Shown here: one piece after another, positions 1 to 8,133 of the stretch | How the letters are laid out: every line of letters begins with the position of its first letter | Numbering within the stretch: the stretch's first letter is position 1 | DNA from: Bacteroidota bacterium | Lineage (GTDB): Bacteria; Bacteroidota; Ignavibacteria; Kryptoniales; JAKASW01 | NCBI GenBank assembly: GCA_021789975.1 | Contig: JAJYIT010000002.1 | Span: 124,001 to 188,000 of the forward strand | Length of the DNA: 64,000 nt | Reading direction: 5' to 3' | Translations under genes and position numbers: made by a program | Notes under the pieces: model-generated | What the model saw: the letters and a program-made list of their open reading frames with translations, nothing else | What the model was told of the DNA's origin: nothing | Databases searched by the model: none

Positions 1-280
1 GGGTCACTGCATCGAACCGTGGATCGCTCGCAGCAGCTTTGGCCGCGGTTTCGGCAACGGCTTCACAGACAGGCAACCGCGCGTCTATAAATCCGATACA
101 ACCGCGCAGTTCTCCTTTTTCATGCAGCGTGACAAAGGCTCCCGCCTTTTCATTAAGAGCCTGGCTCCCCGAATGACTCGCAGAATACTTCCGCCCAGAC
201 ACTATTGCAACAACGGACTCGCGCGCGATCCTAAGGAGCTCGCGCTTATCATCCGCGCTCAGTCCAGTTTCTAGTGCCAT
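1..280 (-). CDS. amrA: AmmeMemoRadiSam system protein A (AMMECR1 domain), 3' part outside window
   Basis: The first 93 residues of an AMMECR1-domain protein are visible; the rest lies beyond the left edge. The family hallmark LRGCIGF is at residues 58-64, and the stretch AASDPRFDAV near residue 83 is the usual downstream block. The ATG at 278-280 overlaps the TAG of the upstream radical SAM gene by 10 bases, so the two are translationally coupled. In the AmmeMemoRadiSam set the AMMECR1 protein, a Memo-like protein and the radical SAM enzyme occur together; the Memo partner is not in this window and may follow downstream. The biochemical role in bacteria is not settled. The family call is firm, because the signature is short but very specific. 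Confidence 0.88.
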   Translation of the reverse strand, partial: MALETGLSADDKRELLRIARESVVAIVSGRKYSASHSGSQALNEKAGAFVTLHEKGELRGCIGFIDARLPVCEAVAETAAKAAASDPRFDAVT

Positions 281-1326
281 ATTCCCGGAATCGCTTCTCG
301 GCACCTTGGACAATTTCCGTCGACGATCAGGTTCCTATAAACTCTGAAGCCTTCTCGCTCAACGAGCGGCGCAGAGCAACGCGGACAATAAGTGTTTTCA
401 AGCTTCCCCACTCTCCCGGGCAAGTTACCTGCGTAGACAAATTTAAGACCCGCTTCCCTGCCGATGCGTGCGGCAGATGTGATCGCTCCGGCATTCGTGC
501 CCGACCTGTCCATCATCTTGTAGTCCTGGTGAAATGCCGTAACGTGCCAGGGTATCTCTGGTGAAACTGATGCGATAAACTCTGCAAGGCATTGCAGCTC
601 CCTTTCACTGTCATTGAAACCGGGGACAATCAAAGTGACTATCTCAACCCACAGACCTTTCTGTTTCAATAAACGAATCGTATCTAGCACGACTTCGAGA
701 CGGCCTCCCAATTGCCTGTACTTCTTTGCATCAAAACCTTTCAGGTCTACTTTGTAGAGGCTAACATAGGGAGCAATGTAATCGATGACTTCCGGTGTTG
801 CATTGCCGTTAGAAACATAAGCTCCGCGAATGCCATAGGGCTTTCCTAGTTTCAGCACTTCCACTGCCCATTCACTCGTTATCAGAGGCTCGTTGTAGGT
901 AGAGACAAGGACAGGGGACTTGTAAACAAGCGCGATCTCCACAATCTTCTCAGGCTCGATGAACTCGGGTTGGCCGAGCGCTGCAGGGTCTCTTATTGAC
1001 TGGCTCGTTATCCAATTCTGACAGTAGCTGCAATGGTAGTCGCATCCAAGCATGCCGAAACTCAAAGCGTTCGAACCTGGTAATGCGTGAAAGAAAGGCT
1101 TCTTCTCAATCGGATCGAGCTGTATTCCCGCCGCATACCCGTACGGAACTAAAAGCTTACCCCCCTGGTTGTATCTCACCTTACAGATGCCCTCACGTCC
1201 AGGTTTTATCTTACATCTATGTCCGCAGGCGTTGCACAACACCCAGTCGTTATCAAGTCTTTCATAAAGCTCACCCTCAATAGTGTGCTCCTGCAGAAGA
1301 CTCTTGAGAGTTAAAGTCTCAGCCAT
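271..1326 (-). CDS. amrS: AmmeMemoRadiSam system radical SAM enzyme
   Basis: A 351-residue radical SAM protein. Cys95, Cys99 and Cys102 (GCDYHCSYCQNW) form the CxxxCxxC motif that holds the 4Fe-4S cluster. Extra cysteines at the N terminus (31, 34, 38, 48) and paired CxxC motifs near the C terminus (CPRC twice) suggest further metal sites, as is usual for this family. The next gene encodes AMMECR1, which fixes the subfamily as AmrS rather than a pyruvate-formate-lyase activase. An upstream start at 1362 would be possible, but the ATG at 1326 is preceded by GGAGGA four bases away and was chosen. The chemistry and substrate of AmrS are unknown; the domain call is secure. Confidence 0.93.
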   Translation of the reverse strand: MAETLTLKSLLQEHTIEGELYERLDNDWVLCNACGHRCKIKPGREGICKVRYNQGGKLLVPYGYAAGIQLDPIEKKPFFHALPGSNALSFGMLGCDYHCSYCQNWITSQSIRDPAALGQPEFIEPEKIVEIALVYKSPVLVSTYNEPLITSEWAVEVLKLGKPYGIRGAYVSNGNATPEVIDYIAPYVSLYKVDLKGFDAKKYRQLGGRLEVVLDTIRLLKQKGLWVEIVTLIVPGFNDSERELQCLAEFIASVSPEIPWHVTAFHQDYKMMDRSGTNAGAITSAARIGREAGLKFVYAGNLPGRVGKLENTYCPRCSAPLVEREGFRVYRNLIVDGNCPRCREAIPGIWH

Positions 1327-1436
1327 TGCTTCCTCCGACTGATAAAAGTTTAGCTCATACATTGGAGAAAGTCAAATACAGCCCCTTCCGGGAAGTGCTC
1401 TAATTTGAATCTCACTTCAGAGAAGAAAAGTAAACG

Positions 1437-1513
1437 AACCGCAATGATCGCAAGGAGCGCGAAGCTCTGTATCGCTAAAAGATCTCTAACGCACCTTAGC
1501 GATCTCCGCGGTT
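1437..1513. repeat. 77-base imperfect palindrome in the amrS-trmH interval
   Basis: The outer arms AACCGC and GCGGTT are perfectly complementary. They are followed inward by a 3x3 mismatch, then GATCGC against GCGATC, then AAGG against CCTT and GCG against CGC, closing a loop of about 28 bases. The element lies in a 261-base gap with no credible gene, between the stop of trmH and the start of amrS. It looks like a REP- or MITE-like palindromic repeat related to the 'cgcaaag/gcggtt' intergenic repeats seen in many genomes. No second copy was noticed in this window, so its repetitive nature is inference. Confidence 0.5.
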
Positions 1514-1587
1514 TGGGCAAAACATAAATTGAGACACCACTTCCTTGCGCTCGATAGTGACCTCCCAGACCCGAAGCTTACTTCCGA

Positions 1588-2169
1588 TTATTTCTTGAGC
1601 CAGTTCTCAACGATCGTGAAGATTTCCGATTCGCTCAACCTGTGGGATTCCGGTCTTCCCTCGATTATCCTCTGCCGCAGTCCTTCGAAGAGGGTCACCG
1701 CACACGCTACAGACACATTCAGACTTTGGATCATTCCCCGCATCGGAATCTTGAACCGTAAGTCGGATTGCTTCGCGGCATCTTCCGAGACCCCGCGATG
1801 CTCATTTCCGAACACAACCGCTGTTTTCCGAGTAAAATCGACATCAAAAATGGAAACAGAATCCTCCGAAAGGACGCTAGCGGCAATGGTAAAACCGTCG
1901 TCATGTAAATTGCCGTAGCAGTCCTGGACTGATTTGAACTTCTCTCTTTCGACCCATTTCGTGGCGCTCGCAGAACTCTGTCTTCCAATCTTCGGAAATA
2001 TTTCTGACGTGTAAATGAGGCATACTTTTCTCACTCCAACGGCATCACAACTTCTAAGGATAGCACTCACGTTATGAGGATCGTGAATATTCTCAAGAAC
2101 AACCTTCAGGTCAGGTTGAGATTCCTTCACCACCTTTAATATCTTTTCTGTTCGTCGCTCCGATCTCAT
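1588..2169 (-). CDS. trmH: TrmH-family tRNA/rRNA 2'-O-ribose methyltransferase
   Basis: A 193-residue SPOUT (SpoU) methyltransferase. All three family motifs are present in order: NIHDPHNVSAILRSCDA near residues 27-43, VVFGNEHRGVSEDA near 116-129, and IPMRGMIQSLNVSVACA near 140-156, which form the knotted SAM-binding site. Size and motif wording fit tRNA guanosine-18 2'-O-methyltransferase (TrmH). A second SpoU-family gene, rlmB-like, lies at 26838, so this one is unlikely to be the 23S enzyme. The start ATG at 2167-2169 overlaps the TGA of the upstream permease gene by four bases (ATGA), indicating coupled translation. The family is certain; the exact tRNA target is inferred from similarity. 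Confidence 0.88.
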   Translation of the reverse strand: MRSERRTEKILKVVKESQPDLKVVLENIHDPHNVSAILRSCDAVGVRKVCLIYTSEIFPKIGRQSSASATKWVEREKFKSVQDCYGNLHDDGFTIAASVLSEDSVSIFDVDFTRKTAVVFGNEHRGVSEDAAKQSDLRFKIPMRGMIQSLNVSVACAVTLFEGLRQRIIEGRPESHRLSESEIFTIVENWLKK

Positions 2170-3092
2170 TCTCGCTTTAACTCCAGGAGTATTACTGCGG
2201 AAATTATTAGTAAGCCGCCGGCAACCTGCAAGATGCGCAGTCGCTCTCCGAGGAACAAATACGCAGTGGAGATGGCAACTACCGGCTCAAGATTCGAGAC
2301 AATTACAGCCGTAGACGGGAGAAGATACTTCAGGCCGACAAAAAAGAAGTAATACGGGACCAGCACTGAAGTTAGCGAGAAAATTGTGAGAGCACCTAAC
2401 TCACCGGGTCCGCTGATTGAGAATTCAGACCTGGTCAGAAAATTAAACAGGATCCAGAAGACGGCCGCTGTCGTAAAGGTAAAAGTCAATCCGGTCCAAA
2501 CCGAATATTTCTTAAGTGCGGTCTTCGCATACACATTGAAGAATGCAAAACAAATAGCTGAGAGCATCCCAAGTACTGCACCGGTAAATCGTATGTGGAC
2601 ATGCGAATCGAACAAGCCGAGCATTATACTGCATCCTGTAAGTGCAAGTATAATCGCGACCGTTTTCGCAACGCTTATCCGCTCTACTCTGGTTATCAGC
2701 ACGTAAATTGCGACAAGTACAGGAGCAGTATATTGCATGAGGATGGCAATCGCCACATCGGTTTTCTGAATTGCCATATAGTAGGTAAAGTTTGCACCCG
2801 CTACTCCTATTATACCCAGGAGCGCGAACCCACCAAGATCGCGCAAGTCCAACCTAAGCATTTTTCGATTTCGCACCGAGAAATAAATAAGAAGAATCGC
2901 TGCGGCAACTATCACTCTGGATTCGATCACCAATAGTGGAGTCACATCATGTTGGAAAAGGAACTTCGCCGCTGTGGCGGAGGATCCCCAGAAAGAAGCC
3001 GCAACAAATATACTTAGATAACCCTTCAGCCTGTCACTCAACTGACGCCTGCTGCCTCCAGCGAATGTAGATTGACGAATAAGAAAAGGCAC
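2166..3092 (-). CDS. EamA/DMT-superfamily permease
   Basis: A 308-residue integral membrane protein with about ten hydrophobic segments in two similar halves, the layout of the drug/metabolite transporter superfamily (EamA, RhaT-like). The motif ASFWGSSATAAKF in the first segment and LEPVVAISTAYLFLGERL near the C terminus are typical of EamA repeats. The substrate cannot be told. The longest reading frame begins with GTG at 3092 with no clear ribosome-binding site. A GGAGG about 13 bases before an in-frame TTG 17 codons later is an alternative start and would still keep all membrane segments. It is coupled to trmH by a four-base overlap. Confidence 0.85.
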   Translation of the reverse strand: MPFLIRQSTFAGGSRRQLSDRLKGYLSIFVAASFWGSSATAAKFLFQHDVTPLLVIESRVIVAAAILLIYFSVRNRKMLRLDLRDLGGFALLGIIGVAGANFTYYMAIQKTDVAIAILMQYTAPVLVAIYVLITRVERISVAKTVAIILALTGCSIMLGLFDSHVHIRFTGAVLGMLSAICFAFFNVYAKTALKKYSVWTGLTFTFTTAAVFWILFNFLTRSEFSISGPGELGALTIFSLTSVLVPYYFFFVGLKYLLPSTAVIVSNLEPVVAISTAYLFLGERLRILQVAGGLLIISAVILLELKRE

Positions 3093-3180
3093 GCAGCGTG
3101 TGGCACCACAACTTCATTTCTCATGCACGCCGTGTGCGCCGTTGGCAGACCTACCCTTAGATACCACTTGAATCAAGAAG

Positions 3181-3678
3181 TCATTTCCCGGTTTGCTCGT
3201 CCGTATTAGATGGCCCCCATTTAAGTACCTGAATTCTGACGCGCGCGATCCCCGATTGTATCATTCCAATATCTCTGCCGGCAGCTTCGGACAAATCTAT
3301 GATTCTTGATTTATCAACAGGCCCCCGATCATTCACGACTACTTCCACGCTTTTCCCATTTGACAAATTCGTGACGCGCAGAATAGTACCGAAAGGAAAT
3401 TCACGATTCGCCGCGGTCAGCGCATCTTTATTAAAAACTTGCCCGCTTGCGGTTAGATTCCCATTGAAGCCTTCGGAATAATATGATGCGACTCCAACGA
3501 TAGTAAGAAGAGGATGTCCCGCGGGGCCAGGGGGAGAATAGGTCGGAGGGCTTTCGGGACCAGACGTCGATGAGGTGAAACGCACGGCCGAAGAGCAGCT
3601 TGCCAGATACACAACAGAGGCAGCACATAAGAAGTATAGTGAGCGATGAGAACACCTGATCCGGCGGTTATTGTACAT
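3181..3678 (-). CDS. rlpA: RlpA-like septal ring / peptidoglycan lipoprotein
   Basis: A protein of about 165 residues starting at the ATG at 3678; a GTG 12 codons upstream is possible but gives a poorer signal sequence. The N terminus has basic residues, a hydrophobic stretch and a lipobox (LASC), so it should be a lipoprotein. The C-terminal half is a double-psi beta-barrel of the RlpA type: GVASYYSEGFNGNLTASG, then ALTAANREFPFGTILRVTN, then VVVNDRGP and IIDLSEAA. RlpA proteins bind or cleave peptidoglycan stripped of stem peptides at the division septum. No SPOR domain follows, so recruitment to the septum would need another signal. The family call is strong. Confidence 0.9.
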   Translation of the reverse strand: MYNNRRIRCSHRSLYFLCAASVVYLASCSSAVRFTSSTSGPESPPTYSPPGPAGHPLLTIVGVASYYSEGFNGNLTASGQVFNKDALTAANREFPFGTILRVTNLSNGKSVEVVVNDRGPVDKSRIIDLSEAAGRDIGMIQSGIARVRIQVLKWGPSNTDEQTGK

Positions 3679-3741
3679 TTGAAGTTCTATCCGCTTCGAT
3701 ATCCGGCAAATCACAACCCGCAGCGCCAGAGACCATCACAC

Positions 3742-4824
3742 TCAGACCAAATCCTGTCGGCCTCTTTTTCGCAGGATGCCAACTATCTCTTTGACCCGCT
3801 GAGATTTTTCACGGCTGCAGATTAAGACTGCGTCTTTCGTTTCGACAACTATCATATCGTTTACACCCACCAGCGCGAAAAGCTTTTCCTCGCACCAAAC
3901 ATAGTTATTGTTGCTCTCCACACCGACAATATCACCCTTGAAACAATTACCTGCTGAATCTCTATCACTTAGTCTATACGTCTCGTCCCAGGAACCTACG
4001 TCGCTCCAAACGAAGTTGCTTGGTATGGTAAGGACATTCTTTGCCCGCTCCATGACCGCGTAGTCCACGGATATAGACTCCACCCGAAGGTAGAACTCCT
4101 TCAACGTCTCGTTGAAAACTCTGGTCTTAAATGATTCCTTCAGAGGTACAAAAAAGTCCGAAAAGTGAGTCAGGTTCTTCTTCAATTCATCAAGGATAAC
4201 ATCTACGCGCCAAATGAACATGCCGCTGTTCCAAAGATAATCTCCACTCTCCAAATACCTGGCGGCTGTAACCTGATCGGGTTTTTCCTTGAATTCCAGG
4301 ACTCGTCGTCCTCCGTGAGTGCTTATCTCCGGATCTGTGTTGCTACTATCACAGTGGATGTAGCCGAATCCGGTTTCCGGATGCGTCGGCTTGATTCCCA
4401 AAGTGACGAGTGCGTGTTCCTTGTCGGCGAGCCTGATTGCTTCCTTAAGTTGACTGATGTAGTTCTCTTCATCGGATATCAAATGGTCCGATGGGAGCAC
4501 AACCATTACAGCGTCTTCGGTAGTTGCGGAAATGGCGGATGCAGCGACTGCAATGCACGGTGCCGTATTTCGTCCAAGCGGTTCGGCTATGACGTTCTCT
4601 CCAAGAATCCCAGGAAGCTGATTAACTGCTATATCGCGCTGAACATCGTTAGTGACAACAATGACATTTTCGGGTGAAACTATTCTAAGGATCCTCTGAT
4701 ATGTGCGCTGGTACAGAGACTTATCGCCGAAGAACTCCTGGAATTGCTTGGGCATTGTTTCCCGGCTTTTCGGCCAAAAACGAGATCCGACTCCGCCCGC
4801 CATTATCACAGCATAGACACGCAT
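3742..4824 (-). CDS. manC: Mannose-1-phosphate guanylyltransferase
   Basis: A 360-residue nucleotidyltransferase with the N-terminal signature MAGGVGSRFWPKSRETMPKQ (residues 8-27), which binds GTP and the metal, and later FKEKPD and the sugar-binding WNSGMFIW. It is predicted to make GDP-mannose from GTP and mannose-1-phosphate in the cytoplasm, feeding glycan synthesis. The length fits a single-domain ManC without the fused phosphomannose isomerase found in longer homologues. It lies 8 bases after alr on the same strand. Another nucleotidyltransferase, of the glucose-1-phosphate/GMPP type with a mutase-like tail, occurs at 22180, so the cell probably has two sugar-nucleotide routes. Confidence 0.9.
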   Translation of the reverse strand: MRVYAVIMAGGVGSRFWPKSRETMPKQFQEFFGDKSLYQRTYQRILRIVSPENVIVVTNDVQRDIAVNQLPGILGENVIAEPLGRNTAPCIAVAASAISATTEDAVMVVLPSDHLISDEENYISQLKEAIRLADKEHALVTLGIKPTHPETGFGYIHCDSSNTDPEISTHGGRRVLEFKEKPDQVTAARYLESGDYLWNSGMFIWRVDVILDELKKNLTHFSDFFVPLKESFKTRVFNETLKEFYLRVESISVDYAVMERAKNVLTIPSNFVWSDVGSWDETYRLSDRDSAGNCFKGDIVGVESNNNYVWCEEKLFALVGVNDMIVVETKDAVLICSREKSQRVKEIVGILRKRGRQDLV

Positions 4825-4832
4825 TGTGGTTC

Positions 4833-5999
4833 CTAGTCTGTTATGGAAGAATCAGTATTGAGATACACTCGCGGTACACGGCCGCTTATCATGCATAGAA
4901 TCTCATAGGGTATAGTTCCAATTTGTGACGCGAGATCCCACGCAGAGATTTCCAGGTCGCCGTTTCGACCCAAGAGAGTGACTTCGTCTCCCACTTGAAT
5001 CTCAAAATCGTCCGCCAGACCAACCATAATATGGTCCATCGTAACGGTCCCCACCACCGGAAACTTCCTTCCTCTTATGAGAACAGACGTTCTACCTGTC
5101 AGCAGCCTTGTGTATCCGTCCGCGTAGCCTATTGGAACAACAGCGATGCGTTCCGATTTCTTCGTGAAATACTTTCTGCCGTAGCTCACGCTCGTCCCCG
5201 GCTGGAATGTCTTCACCTGGACGATGTTAGATCTCAAAGCAAAGGCAGGTCTCACCTGTACCGATTGAGATGTTTCAAGGGAAGGATAGTAGCCATACGT
5301 CATGATCCCCGGCCTGACCATGTCAAAGTACGAACCGGGCAAGTCCAAGATTGCTCCGCTATTTGCCATGTGGAAGATCGGCGAGCCTGCCGCATTTTCG
5401 TTCTGCCCCTCAACAGGTCCCATCGCCCCAAGGTCCTTCATAGCTGCGACCACATTCTTAAAAGAGCCCAGTTGGCGCTTAGCGAATTCCTTGTTTGACT
5501 CATCTGAGGTCGCGAAGTGGGAGTAAACACCAACCAGAGTGACTGCCTTTAGATTGCGGATAGCTCTAAAGGCTTCGACAGCATTTCGAGGAAAAAAACC
5601 CAGCCTTCCCATGCCGGTATCCACCTTTAATTGAACTCGCGCTTTTTTCCCCACGCCGCTGGCAAAAGCGTCCAGCGCATACACCGTTTCCATCGAATTA
5701 ATAGTTGCATCAAGATCAAATCTGACATACGATTCCAGGTTCTCATCGGTGGGAGGAGAAAACACAAGAATCGGCAAATCCACGTACTGGCGAAGAGCAA
5801 CTCCTTCTTCGGCGAGGGCAACACCAAAATAGGTTGCTCCTGACTTTATCAGCGTCTTCGCTACTTGAACCAACCCATGCCCGTAGGCATTTGCTTTCAC
5901 GACACCCAATACCCTGACTTTCTGCCCTACCTTAGAAATAACTTGCTTTGTATTAGTATAAATCGCGGATAGGTCTACTTCTGCGCGAGTCGCTCTCAT
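4833..5999 (-). CDS. alr: Alanine racemase
   Basis: A 388-residue fold-type III PLP enzyme that interconverts L- and D-alanine for peptidoglycan. The PLP lysine is in VVKANAYGHG near residue 34. The second catalytic base, tyrosine, is in the family block VSYGRKYFTKKSERIAVVPI, followed by GYADGY. The C-terminal beta domain ends with the usual EILCMISGRVPRVY. It is a normal-length racemase, not the longer MurF-Alr fusion common in Bacteroidetes. It is the first gene of a short minus-strand pair with manC; about 170 bases of non-coding DNA separate it from ruvA. Confidence 0.95.
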   Translation of the reverse strand: MRATRAEVDLSAIYTNTKQVISKVGQKVRVLGVVKANAYGHGLVQVAKTLIKSGATYFGVALAEEGVALRQYVDLPILVFSPPTDENLESYVRFDLDATINSMETVYALDAFASGVGKKARVQLKVDTGMGRLGFFPRNAVEAFRAIRNLKAVTLVGVYSHFATSDESNKEFAKRQLGSFKNVVAAMKDLGAMGPVEGQNENAAGSPIFHMANSGAILDLPGSYFDMVRPGIMTYGYYPSLETSQSVQVRPAFALRSNIVQVKTFQPGTSVSYGRKYFTKKSERIAVVPIGYADGYTRLLTGRTSVLIRGRKFPVVGTVTMDHIMVGLADDFEIQVGDEVTLLGRNGDLEISAWDLASQIGTIPYEILCMISGRVPRVYLNTDSSITD

Positions 6000-6167
6000 T
6001 TTAAAAATATAATTGTGGCTAATAGATTTTCAAAAGTTGTTCTTGTCCAACTGGCGAAGGCAGGGACAATCTCCTCCGCATTTTCCACTAAGGAAGTCGC
6101 CCGGGTATGGAGTCCAGACCATCATGAGCCGGCGCGCACAGGTCGTGCATCCCGTTTGCACACGCGT

Positions 6168-6764
6168 TCACTTCACCTCTTTGAGCGCAGCCCTGACTAA
6201 TTCTTCTACCGTTCTGATCACACCAGCGTCTCTCTTCAGAGCCTCGCGAAGCGCTTTTTCACTCTGGAGACGCGAATACCCCAGCGCAAGGAGTGCGTCA
6301 ATCGCCGAGAATCTGGTATCTTCTCTCCCTTGGAGTTCGTCTGCAGCAACGGCGATCTCGACCTTCTCCAATTTATCACGAAGTTCCAACACGACCCTTT
6401 CAGCCGTCTTCCTGCCGATCCCGGGCATCGACATGAGTCCCTGGGAATTCCCGCTGGAAATAAATCCACACAAGTCGGCCACAGATGCTGACGAGAGCAA
6501 TCCGACAGCTGTCTTTGGACCTATCCCGTTCACGCTCGTAAGGAGCTTGAAGAGCCTTCTTTCATCTCGCGTGGAGAAACCGTACAGCTGCATGTCGTCC
6601 TCCCTGACTACGAGAACAGTGTAAAGGTAAACTTCCTGATTTACGGCACCAATCGCATCATAAGTGGACAACGGAACACTTACCTCGTATGAAACACCGC
6701 CGACGTCCACGACCAATGTTGTGGGATTCTTCTCTGCCAGCCGTCCTTTGAGCGCATAGATCAC
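6168..6764 (-). CDS. ruvA: Holliday junction branch migration protein RuvA
   Basis: A 198-residue protein with the three RuvA domains: an N-terminal OB fold (MIYALKGRLAEKNPT...), a central pair of helix-hairpin-helix motifs (LLTSVNGIGPKTAVGLL near residue 70-86 and MSMPGIGRKTAERVVLEL near 109-126), and a short C-terminal three-helix domain that contacts RuvB. It binds four-way junctions as a tetramer and guides the RuvB motor. It starts 10 bases after ruvC in the conserved order yebC-ruvC-ruvA. ruvB is not in the window. Identification is secure. Confidence 0.96.
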   Translation of the reverse strand: MIYALKGRLAEKNPTTLVVDVGGVSYEVSVPLSTYDAIGAVNQEVYLYTVLVVREDDMQLYGFSTRDERRLFKLLTSVNGIGPKTAVGLLSSASVADLCGFISSGNSQGLMSMPGIGRKTAERVVLELRDKLEKVEIAVAADELQGREDTRFSAIDALLALGYSRLQSEKALREALKRDAGVIRTVEELVRAALKEVK

Positions 6765-6774
6765 AAACCAACCC

Positions 6775-7341
6775 CTAACCGGATACCCTGGAAGGGAGAC
6801 GGTTCTTTACAACCAGGTGTCGATTCCTTGCAACGAAGTCTTTCCAATTCCTATATGTGGGGCCAGTCAATCCTGAACTCTGCAAATGGCATATAGCAAC
6901 CGCGCACGCATCAGCCTCATCCTCCCTGAGAGCAGCGGAGTCATCGGCATGTAATATGGACTTCACCATGTATTTGACTTGCGACTTTGATGCGTTTCCG
7001 TCGCCGGTAACCGCTTGCTTTACTTTTCGCGGAGAGTATTCCACCACTTGAATATTCTCGAGTGCCGCGCTGAGAACTGCAGCACTTCGTGCATATCCAA
7101 GCTTATAGGCACTCTGTGCGTTTTTCCCGTAGAATCCAGCCTCCACGGCAACCGACTCCACCACGAACTTGCCCAGGATAAATCTAACCCCTTCGAAGAT
7201 ACGCACCAATTTATCAGGCATCGAATTGAGATCTGTCAACGCTATCGTCCCGTAATCCAAAAGCGTTTTCTCGAACTTCTCAGCCCTGATGACGGCGTAT
7301 CCTGTCTTTCGAGAACCCGGGTCGATTCCAAGGACGATCAT
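6775..7341 (-). CDS. ruvC: Crossover junction endodeoxyribonuclease RuvC
   Basis: A 188-residue RNase H-fold resolvase that cuts Holliday junctions symmetrically. The four acidic catalytic residues are visible: Asp7 in GIDPGS, Glu67 in VAVEAGF, and Asp141 and Asp144 in DEADA. The length is slightly above the usual 160-175 because of a C-terminal tail. It lies 6 bases after yebC and 10 bases before ruvA, so the three are almost certainly co-transcribed. Confidence 0.96.
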   Translation of the reverse strand: MIVLGIDPGSRKTGYAVIRAEKFEKTLLDYGTIALTDLNSMPDKLVRIFEGVRFILGKFVVESVAVEAGFYGKNAQSAYKLGYARSAAVLSAALENIQVVEYSPRKVKQAVTGDGNASKSQVKYMVKSILHADDSAALREDEADACAVAICHLQSSGLTGPTYRNWKDFVARNRHLVVKNRLPSRVSG

Positions 7342-7347
7342 GCGAGA

Positions 7348-8097
7348 TCACTGGTTCAGGGAAGTCAGAACGCTGTCGTCGATGTCAAAATTTGCGTAAA
7401 CGTTTTGAACATCGTCATGATCCTCGAGGGCTTCCATGAGTCTCAGAACTTGCTCTGCCTCTTTACCTTCGACGCGAACTGTATTCTGTGGAAGTAGCTG
7501 AAGCGAGGCATTTGAGATCGCGACACTTTTTTCTTCAATTGCCTTCTTCACTGCCTCGAACGTCTCAGCAGACGTCGTTACATCGAAATAATCGTCTTCG
7601 GCTCGCATATCATCGGCGCCGGCATCCAGTATTATCGACATAAGATCGTCTTCGTTGACGCCCGACTTGGGAACTTCAATGGATCCTTTCTTTTGAAACA
7701 TCCATGCCACAGAACCGGTTTCTGCCAGCTTCCCGTTATTGCGATCCAGTATATGACGGATTTCAGCAACAGTTCTGTTCTTGTTATCGGTGACAAGCTC
7801 CACCATCAGTGCAACGCCGCCGGGACCATAACCTTCGTAAGTCAGCTCTTCATAAACGGCACCTGGAAGCTCTCCCGTACCGCGCTGAAGCGCTCGTTTA
7901 ATGTTATCCGCTGGCATGTTTGCTCCCTTGGCAGTTTGAATCGCAAGGCGAAGCCTCGGATTGCCGTTGGGATCGCCTCCCCCGTTTCTTGCGGCAATGG
8001 TTATTTCTTTGATCAGACGGCTGAAGAGCTTTCCGCGTTGTGCGTCAGTCCCTGCCTTCTTGTGTTTGATTTTTGCCCATTTGTTATGACCAGACAT
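7348..8097 (-). CDS. yebC: YebC/PmpR family DNA-binding regulator (translation factor-like)
   Basis: A 249-residue YebC/TACO1-family protein. The N terminus has the near-invariant MSGHNKWAKIKHKK followed by DAQRGKLFSRL, and the body contains GGDPNGNPRLR and NMPADNIKRAL. The family was first described as DNA-binding regulators, and members have more recently been linked to ribosomes and translation of proline-rich stretches; the sequence does not separate these roles. It opens the yebC-ruvC-ruvA gene run, a very common arrangement. Confidence 0.95.
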   Translation of the reverse strand: MSGHNKWAKIKHKKAGTDAQRGKLFSRLIKEITIAARNGGGDPNGNPRLRLAIQTAKGANMPADNIKRALQRGTGELPGAVYEELTYEGYGPGGVALMVELVTDNKNRTVAEIRHILDRNNGKLAETGSVAWMFQKKGSIEVPKSGVNEDDLMSIILDAGADDMRAEDDYFDVTTSAETFEAVKKAIEEKSVAISNASLQLLPQNTVRVEGKEAEQVLRLMEALEDHDDVQNVYANFDIDDSVLTSLNQ

Positions 8098-8133
8098 GTC
8101 TAATTCTCCTAGACTTTCTTCTTCAAAACCGCT

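Noticed and set aside
6030-6125. 31-codon cysteine-containing frame between alr and ruvA (minus)
   Set aside because: No ribosome-binding site, no transporter or maturase gene nearby, and such short frames are expected by chance.
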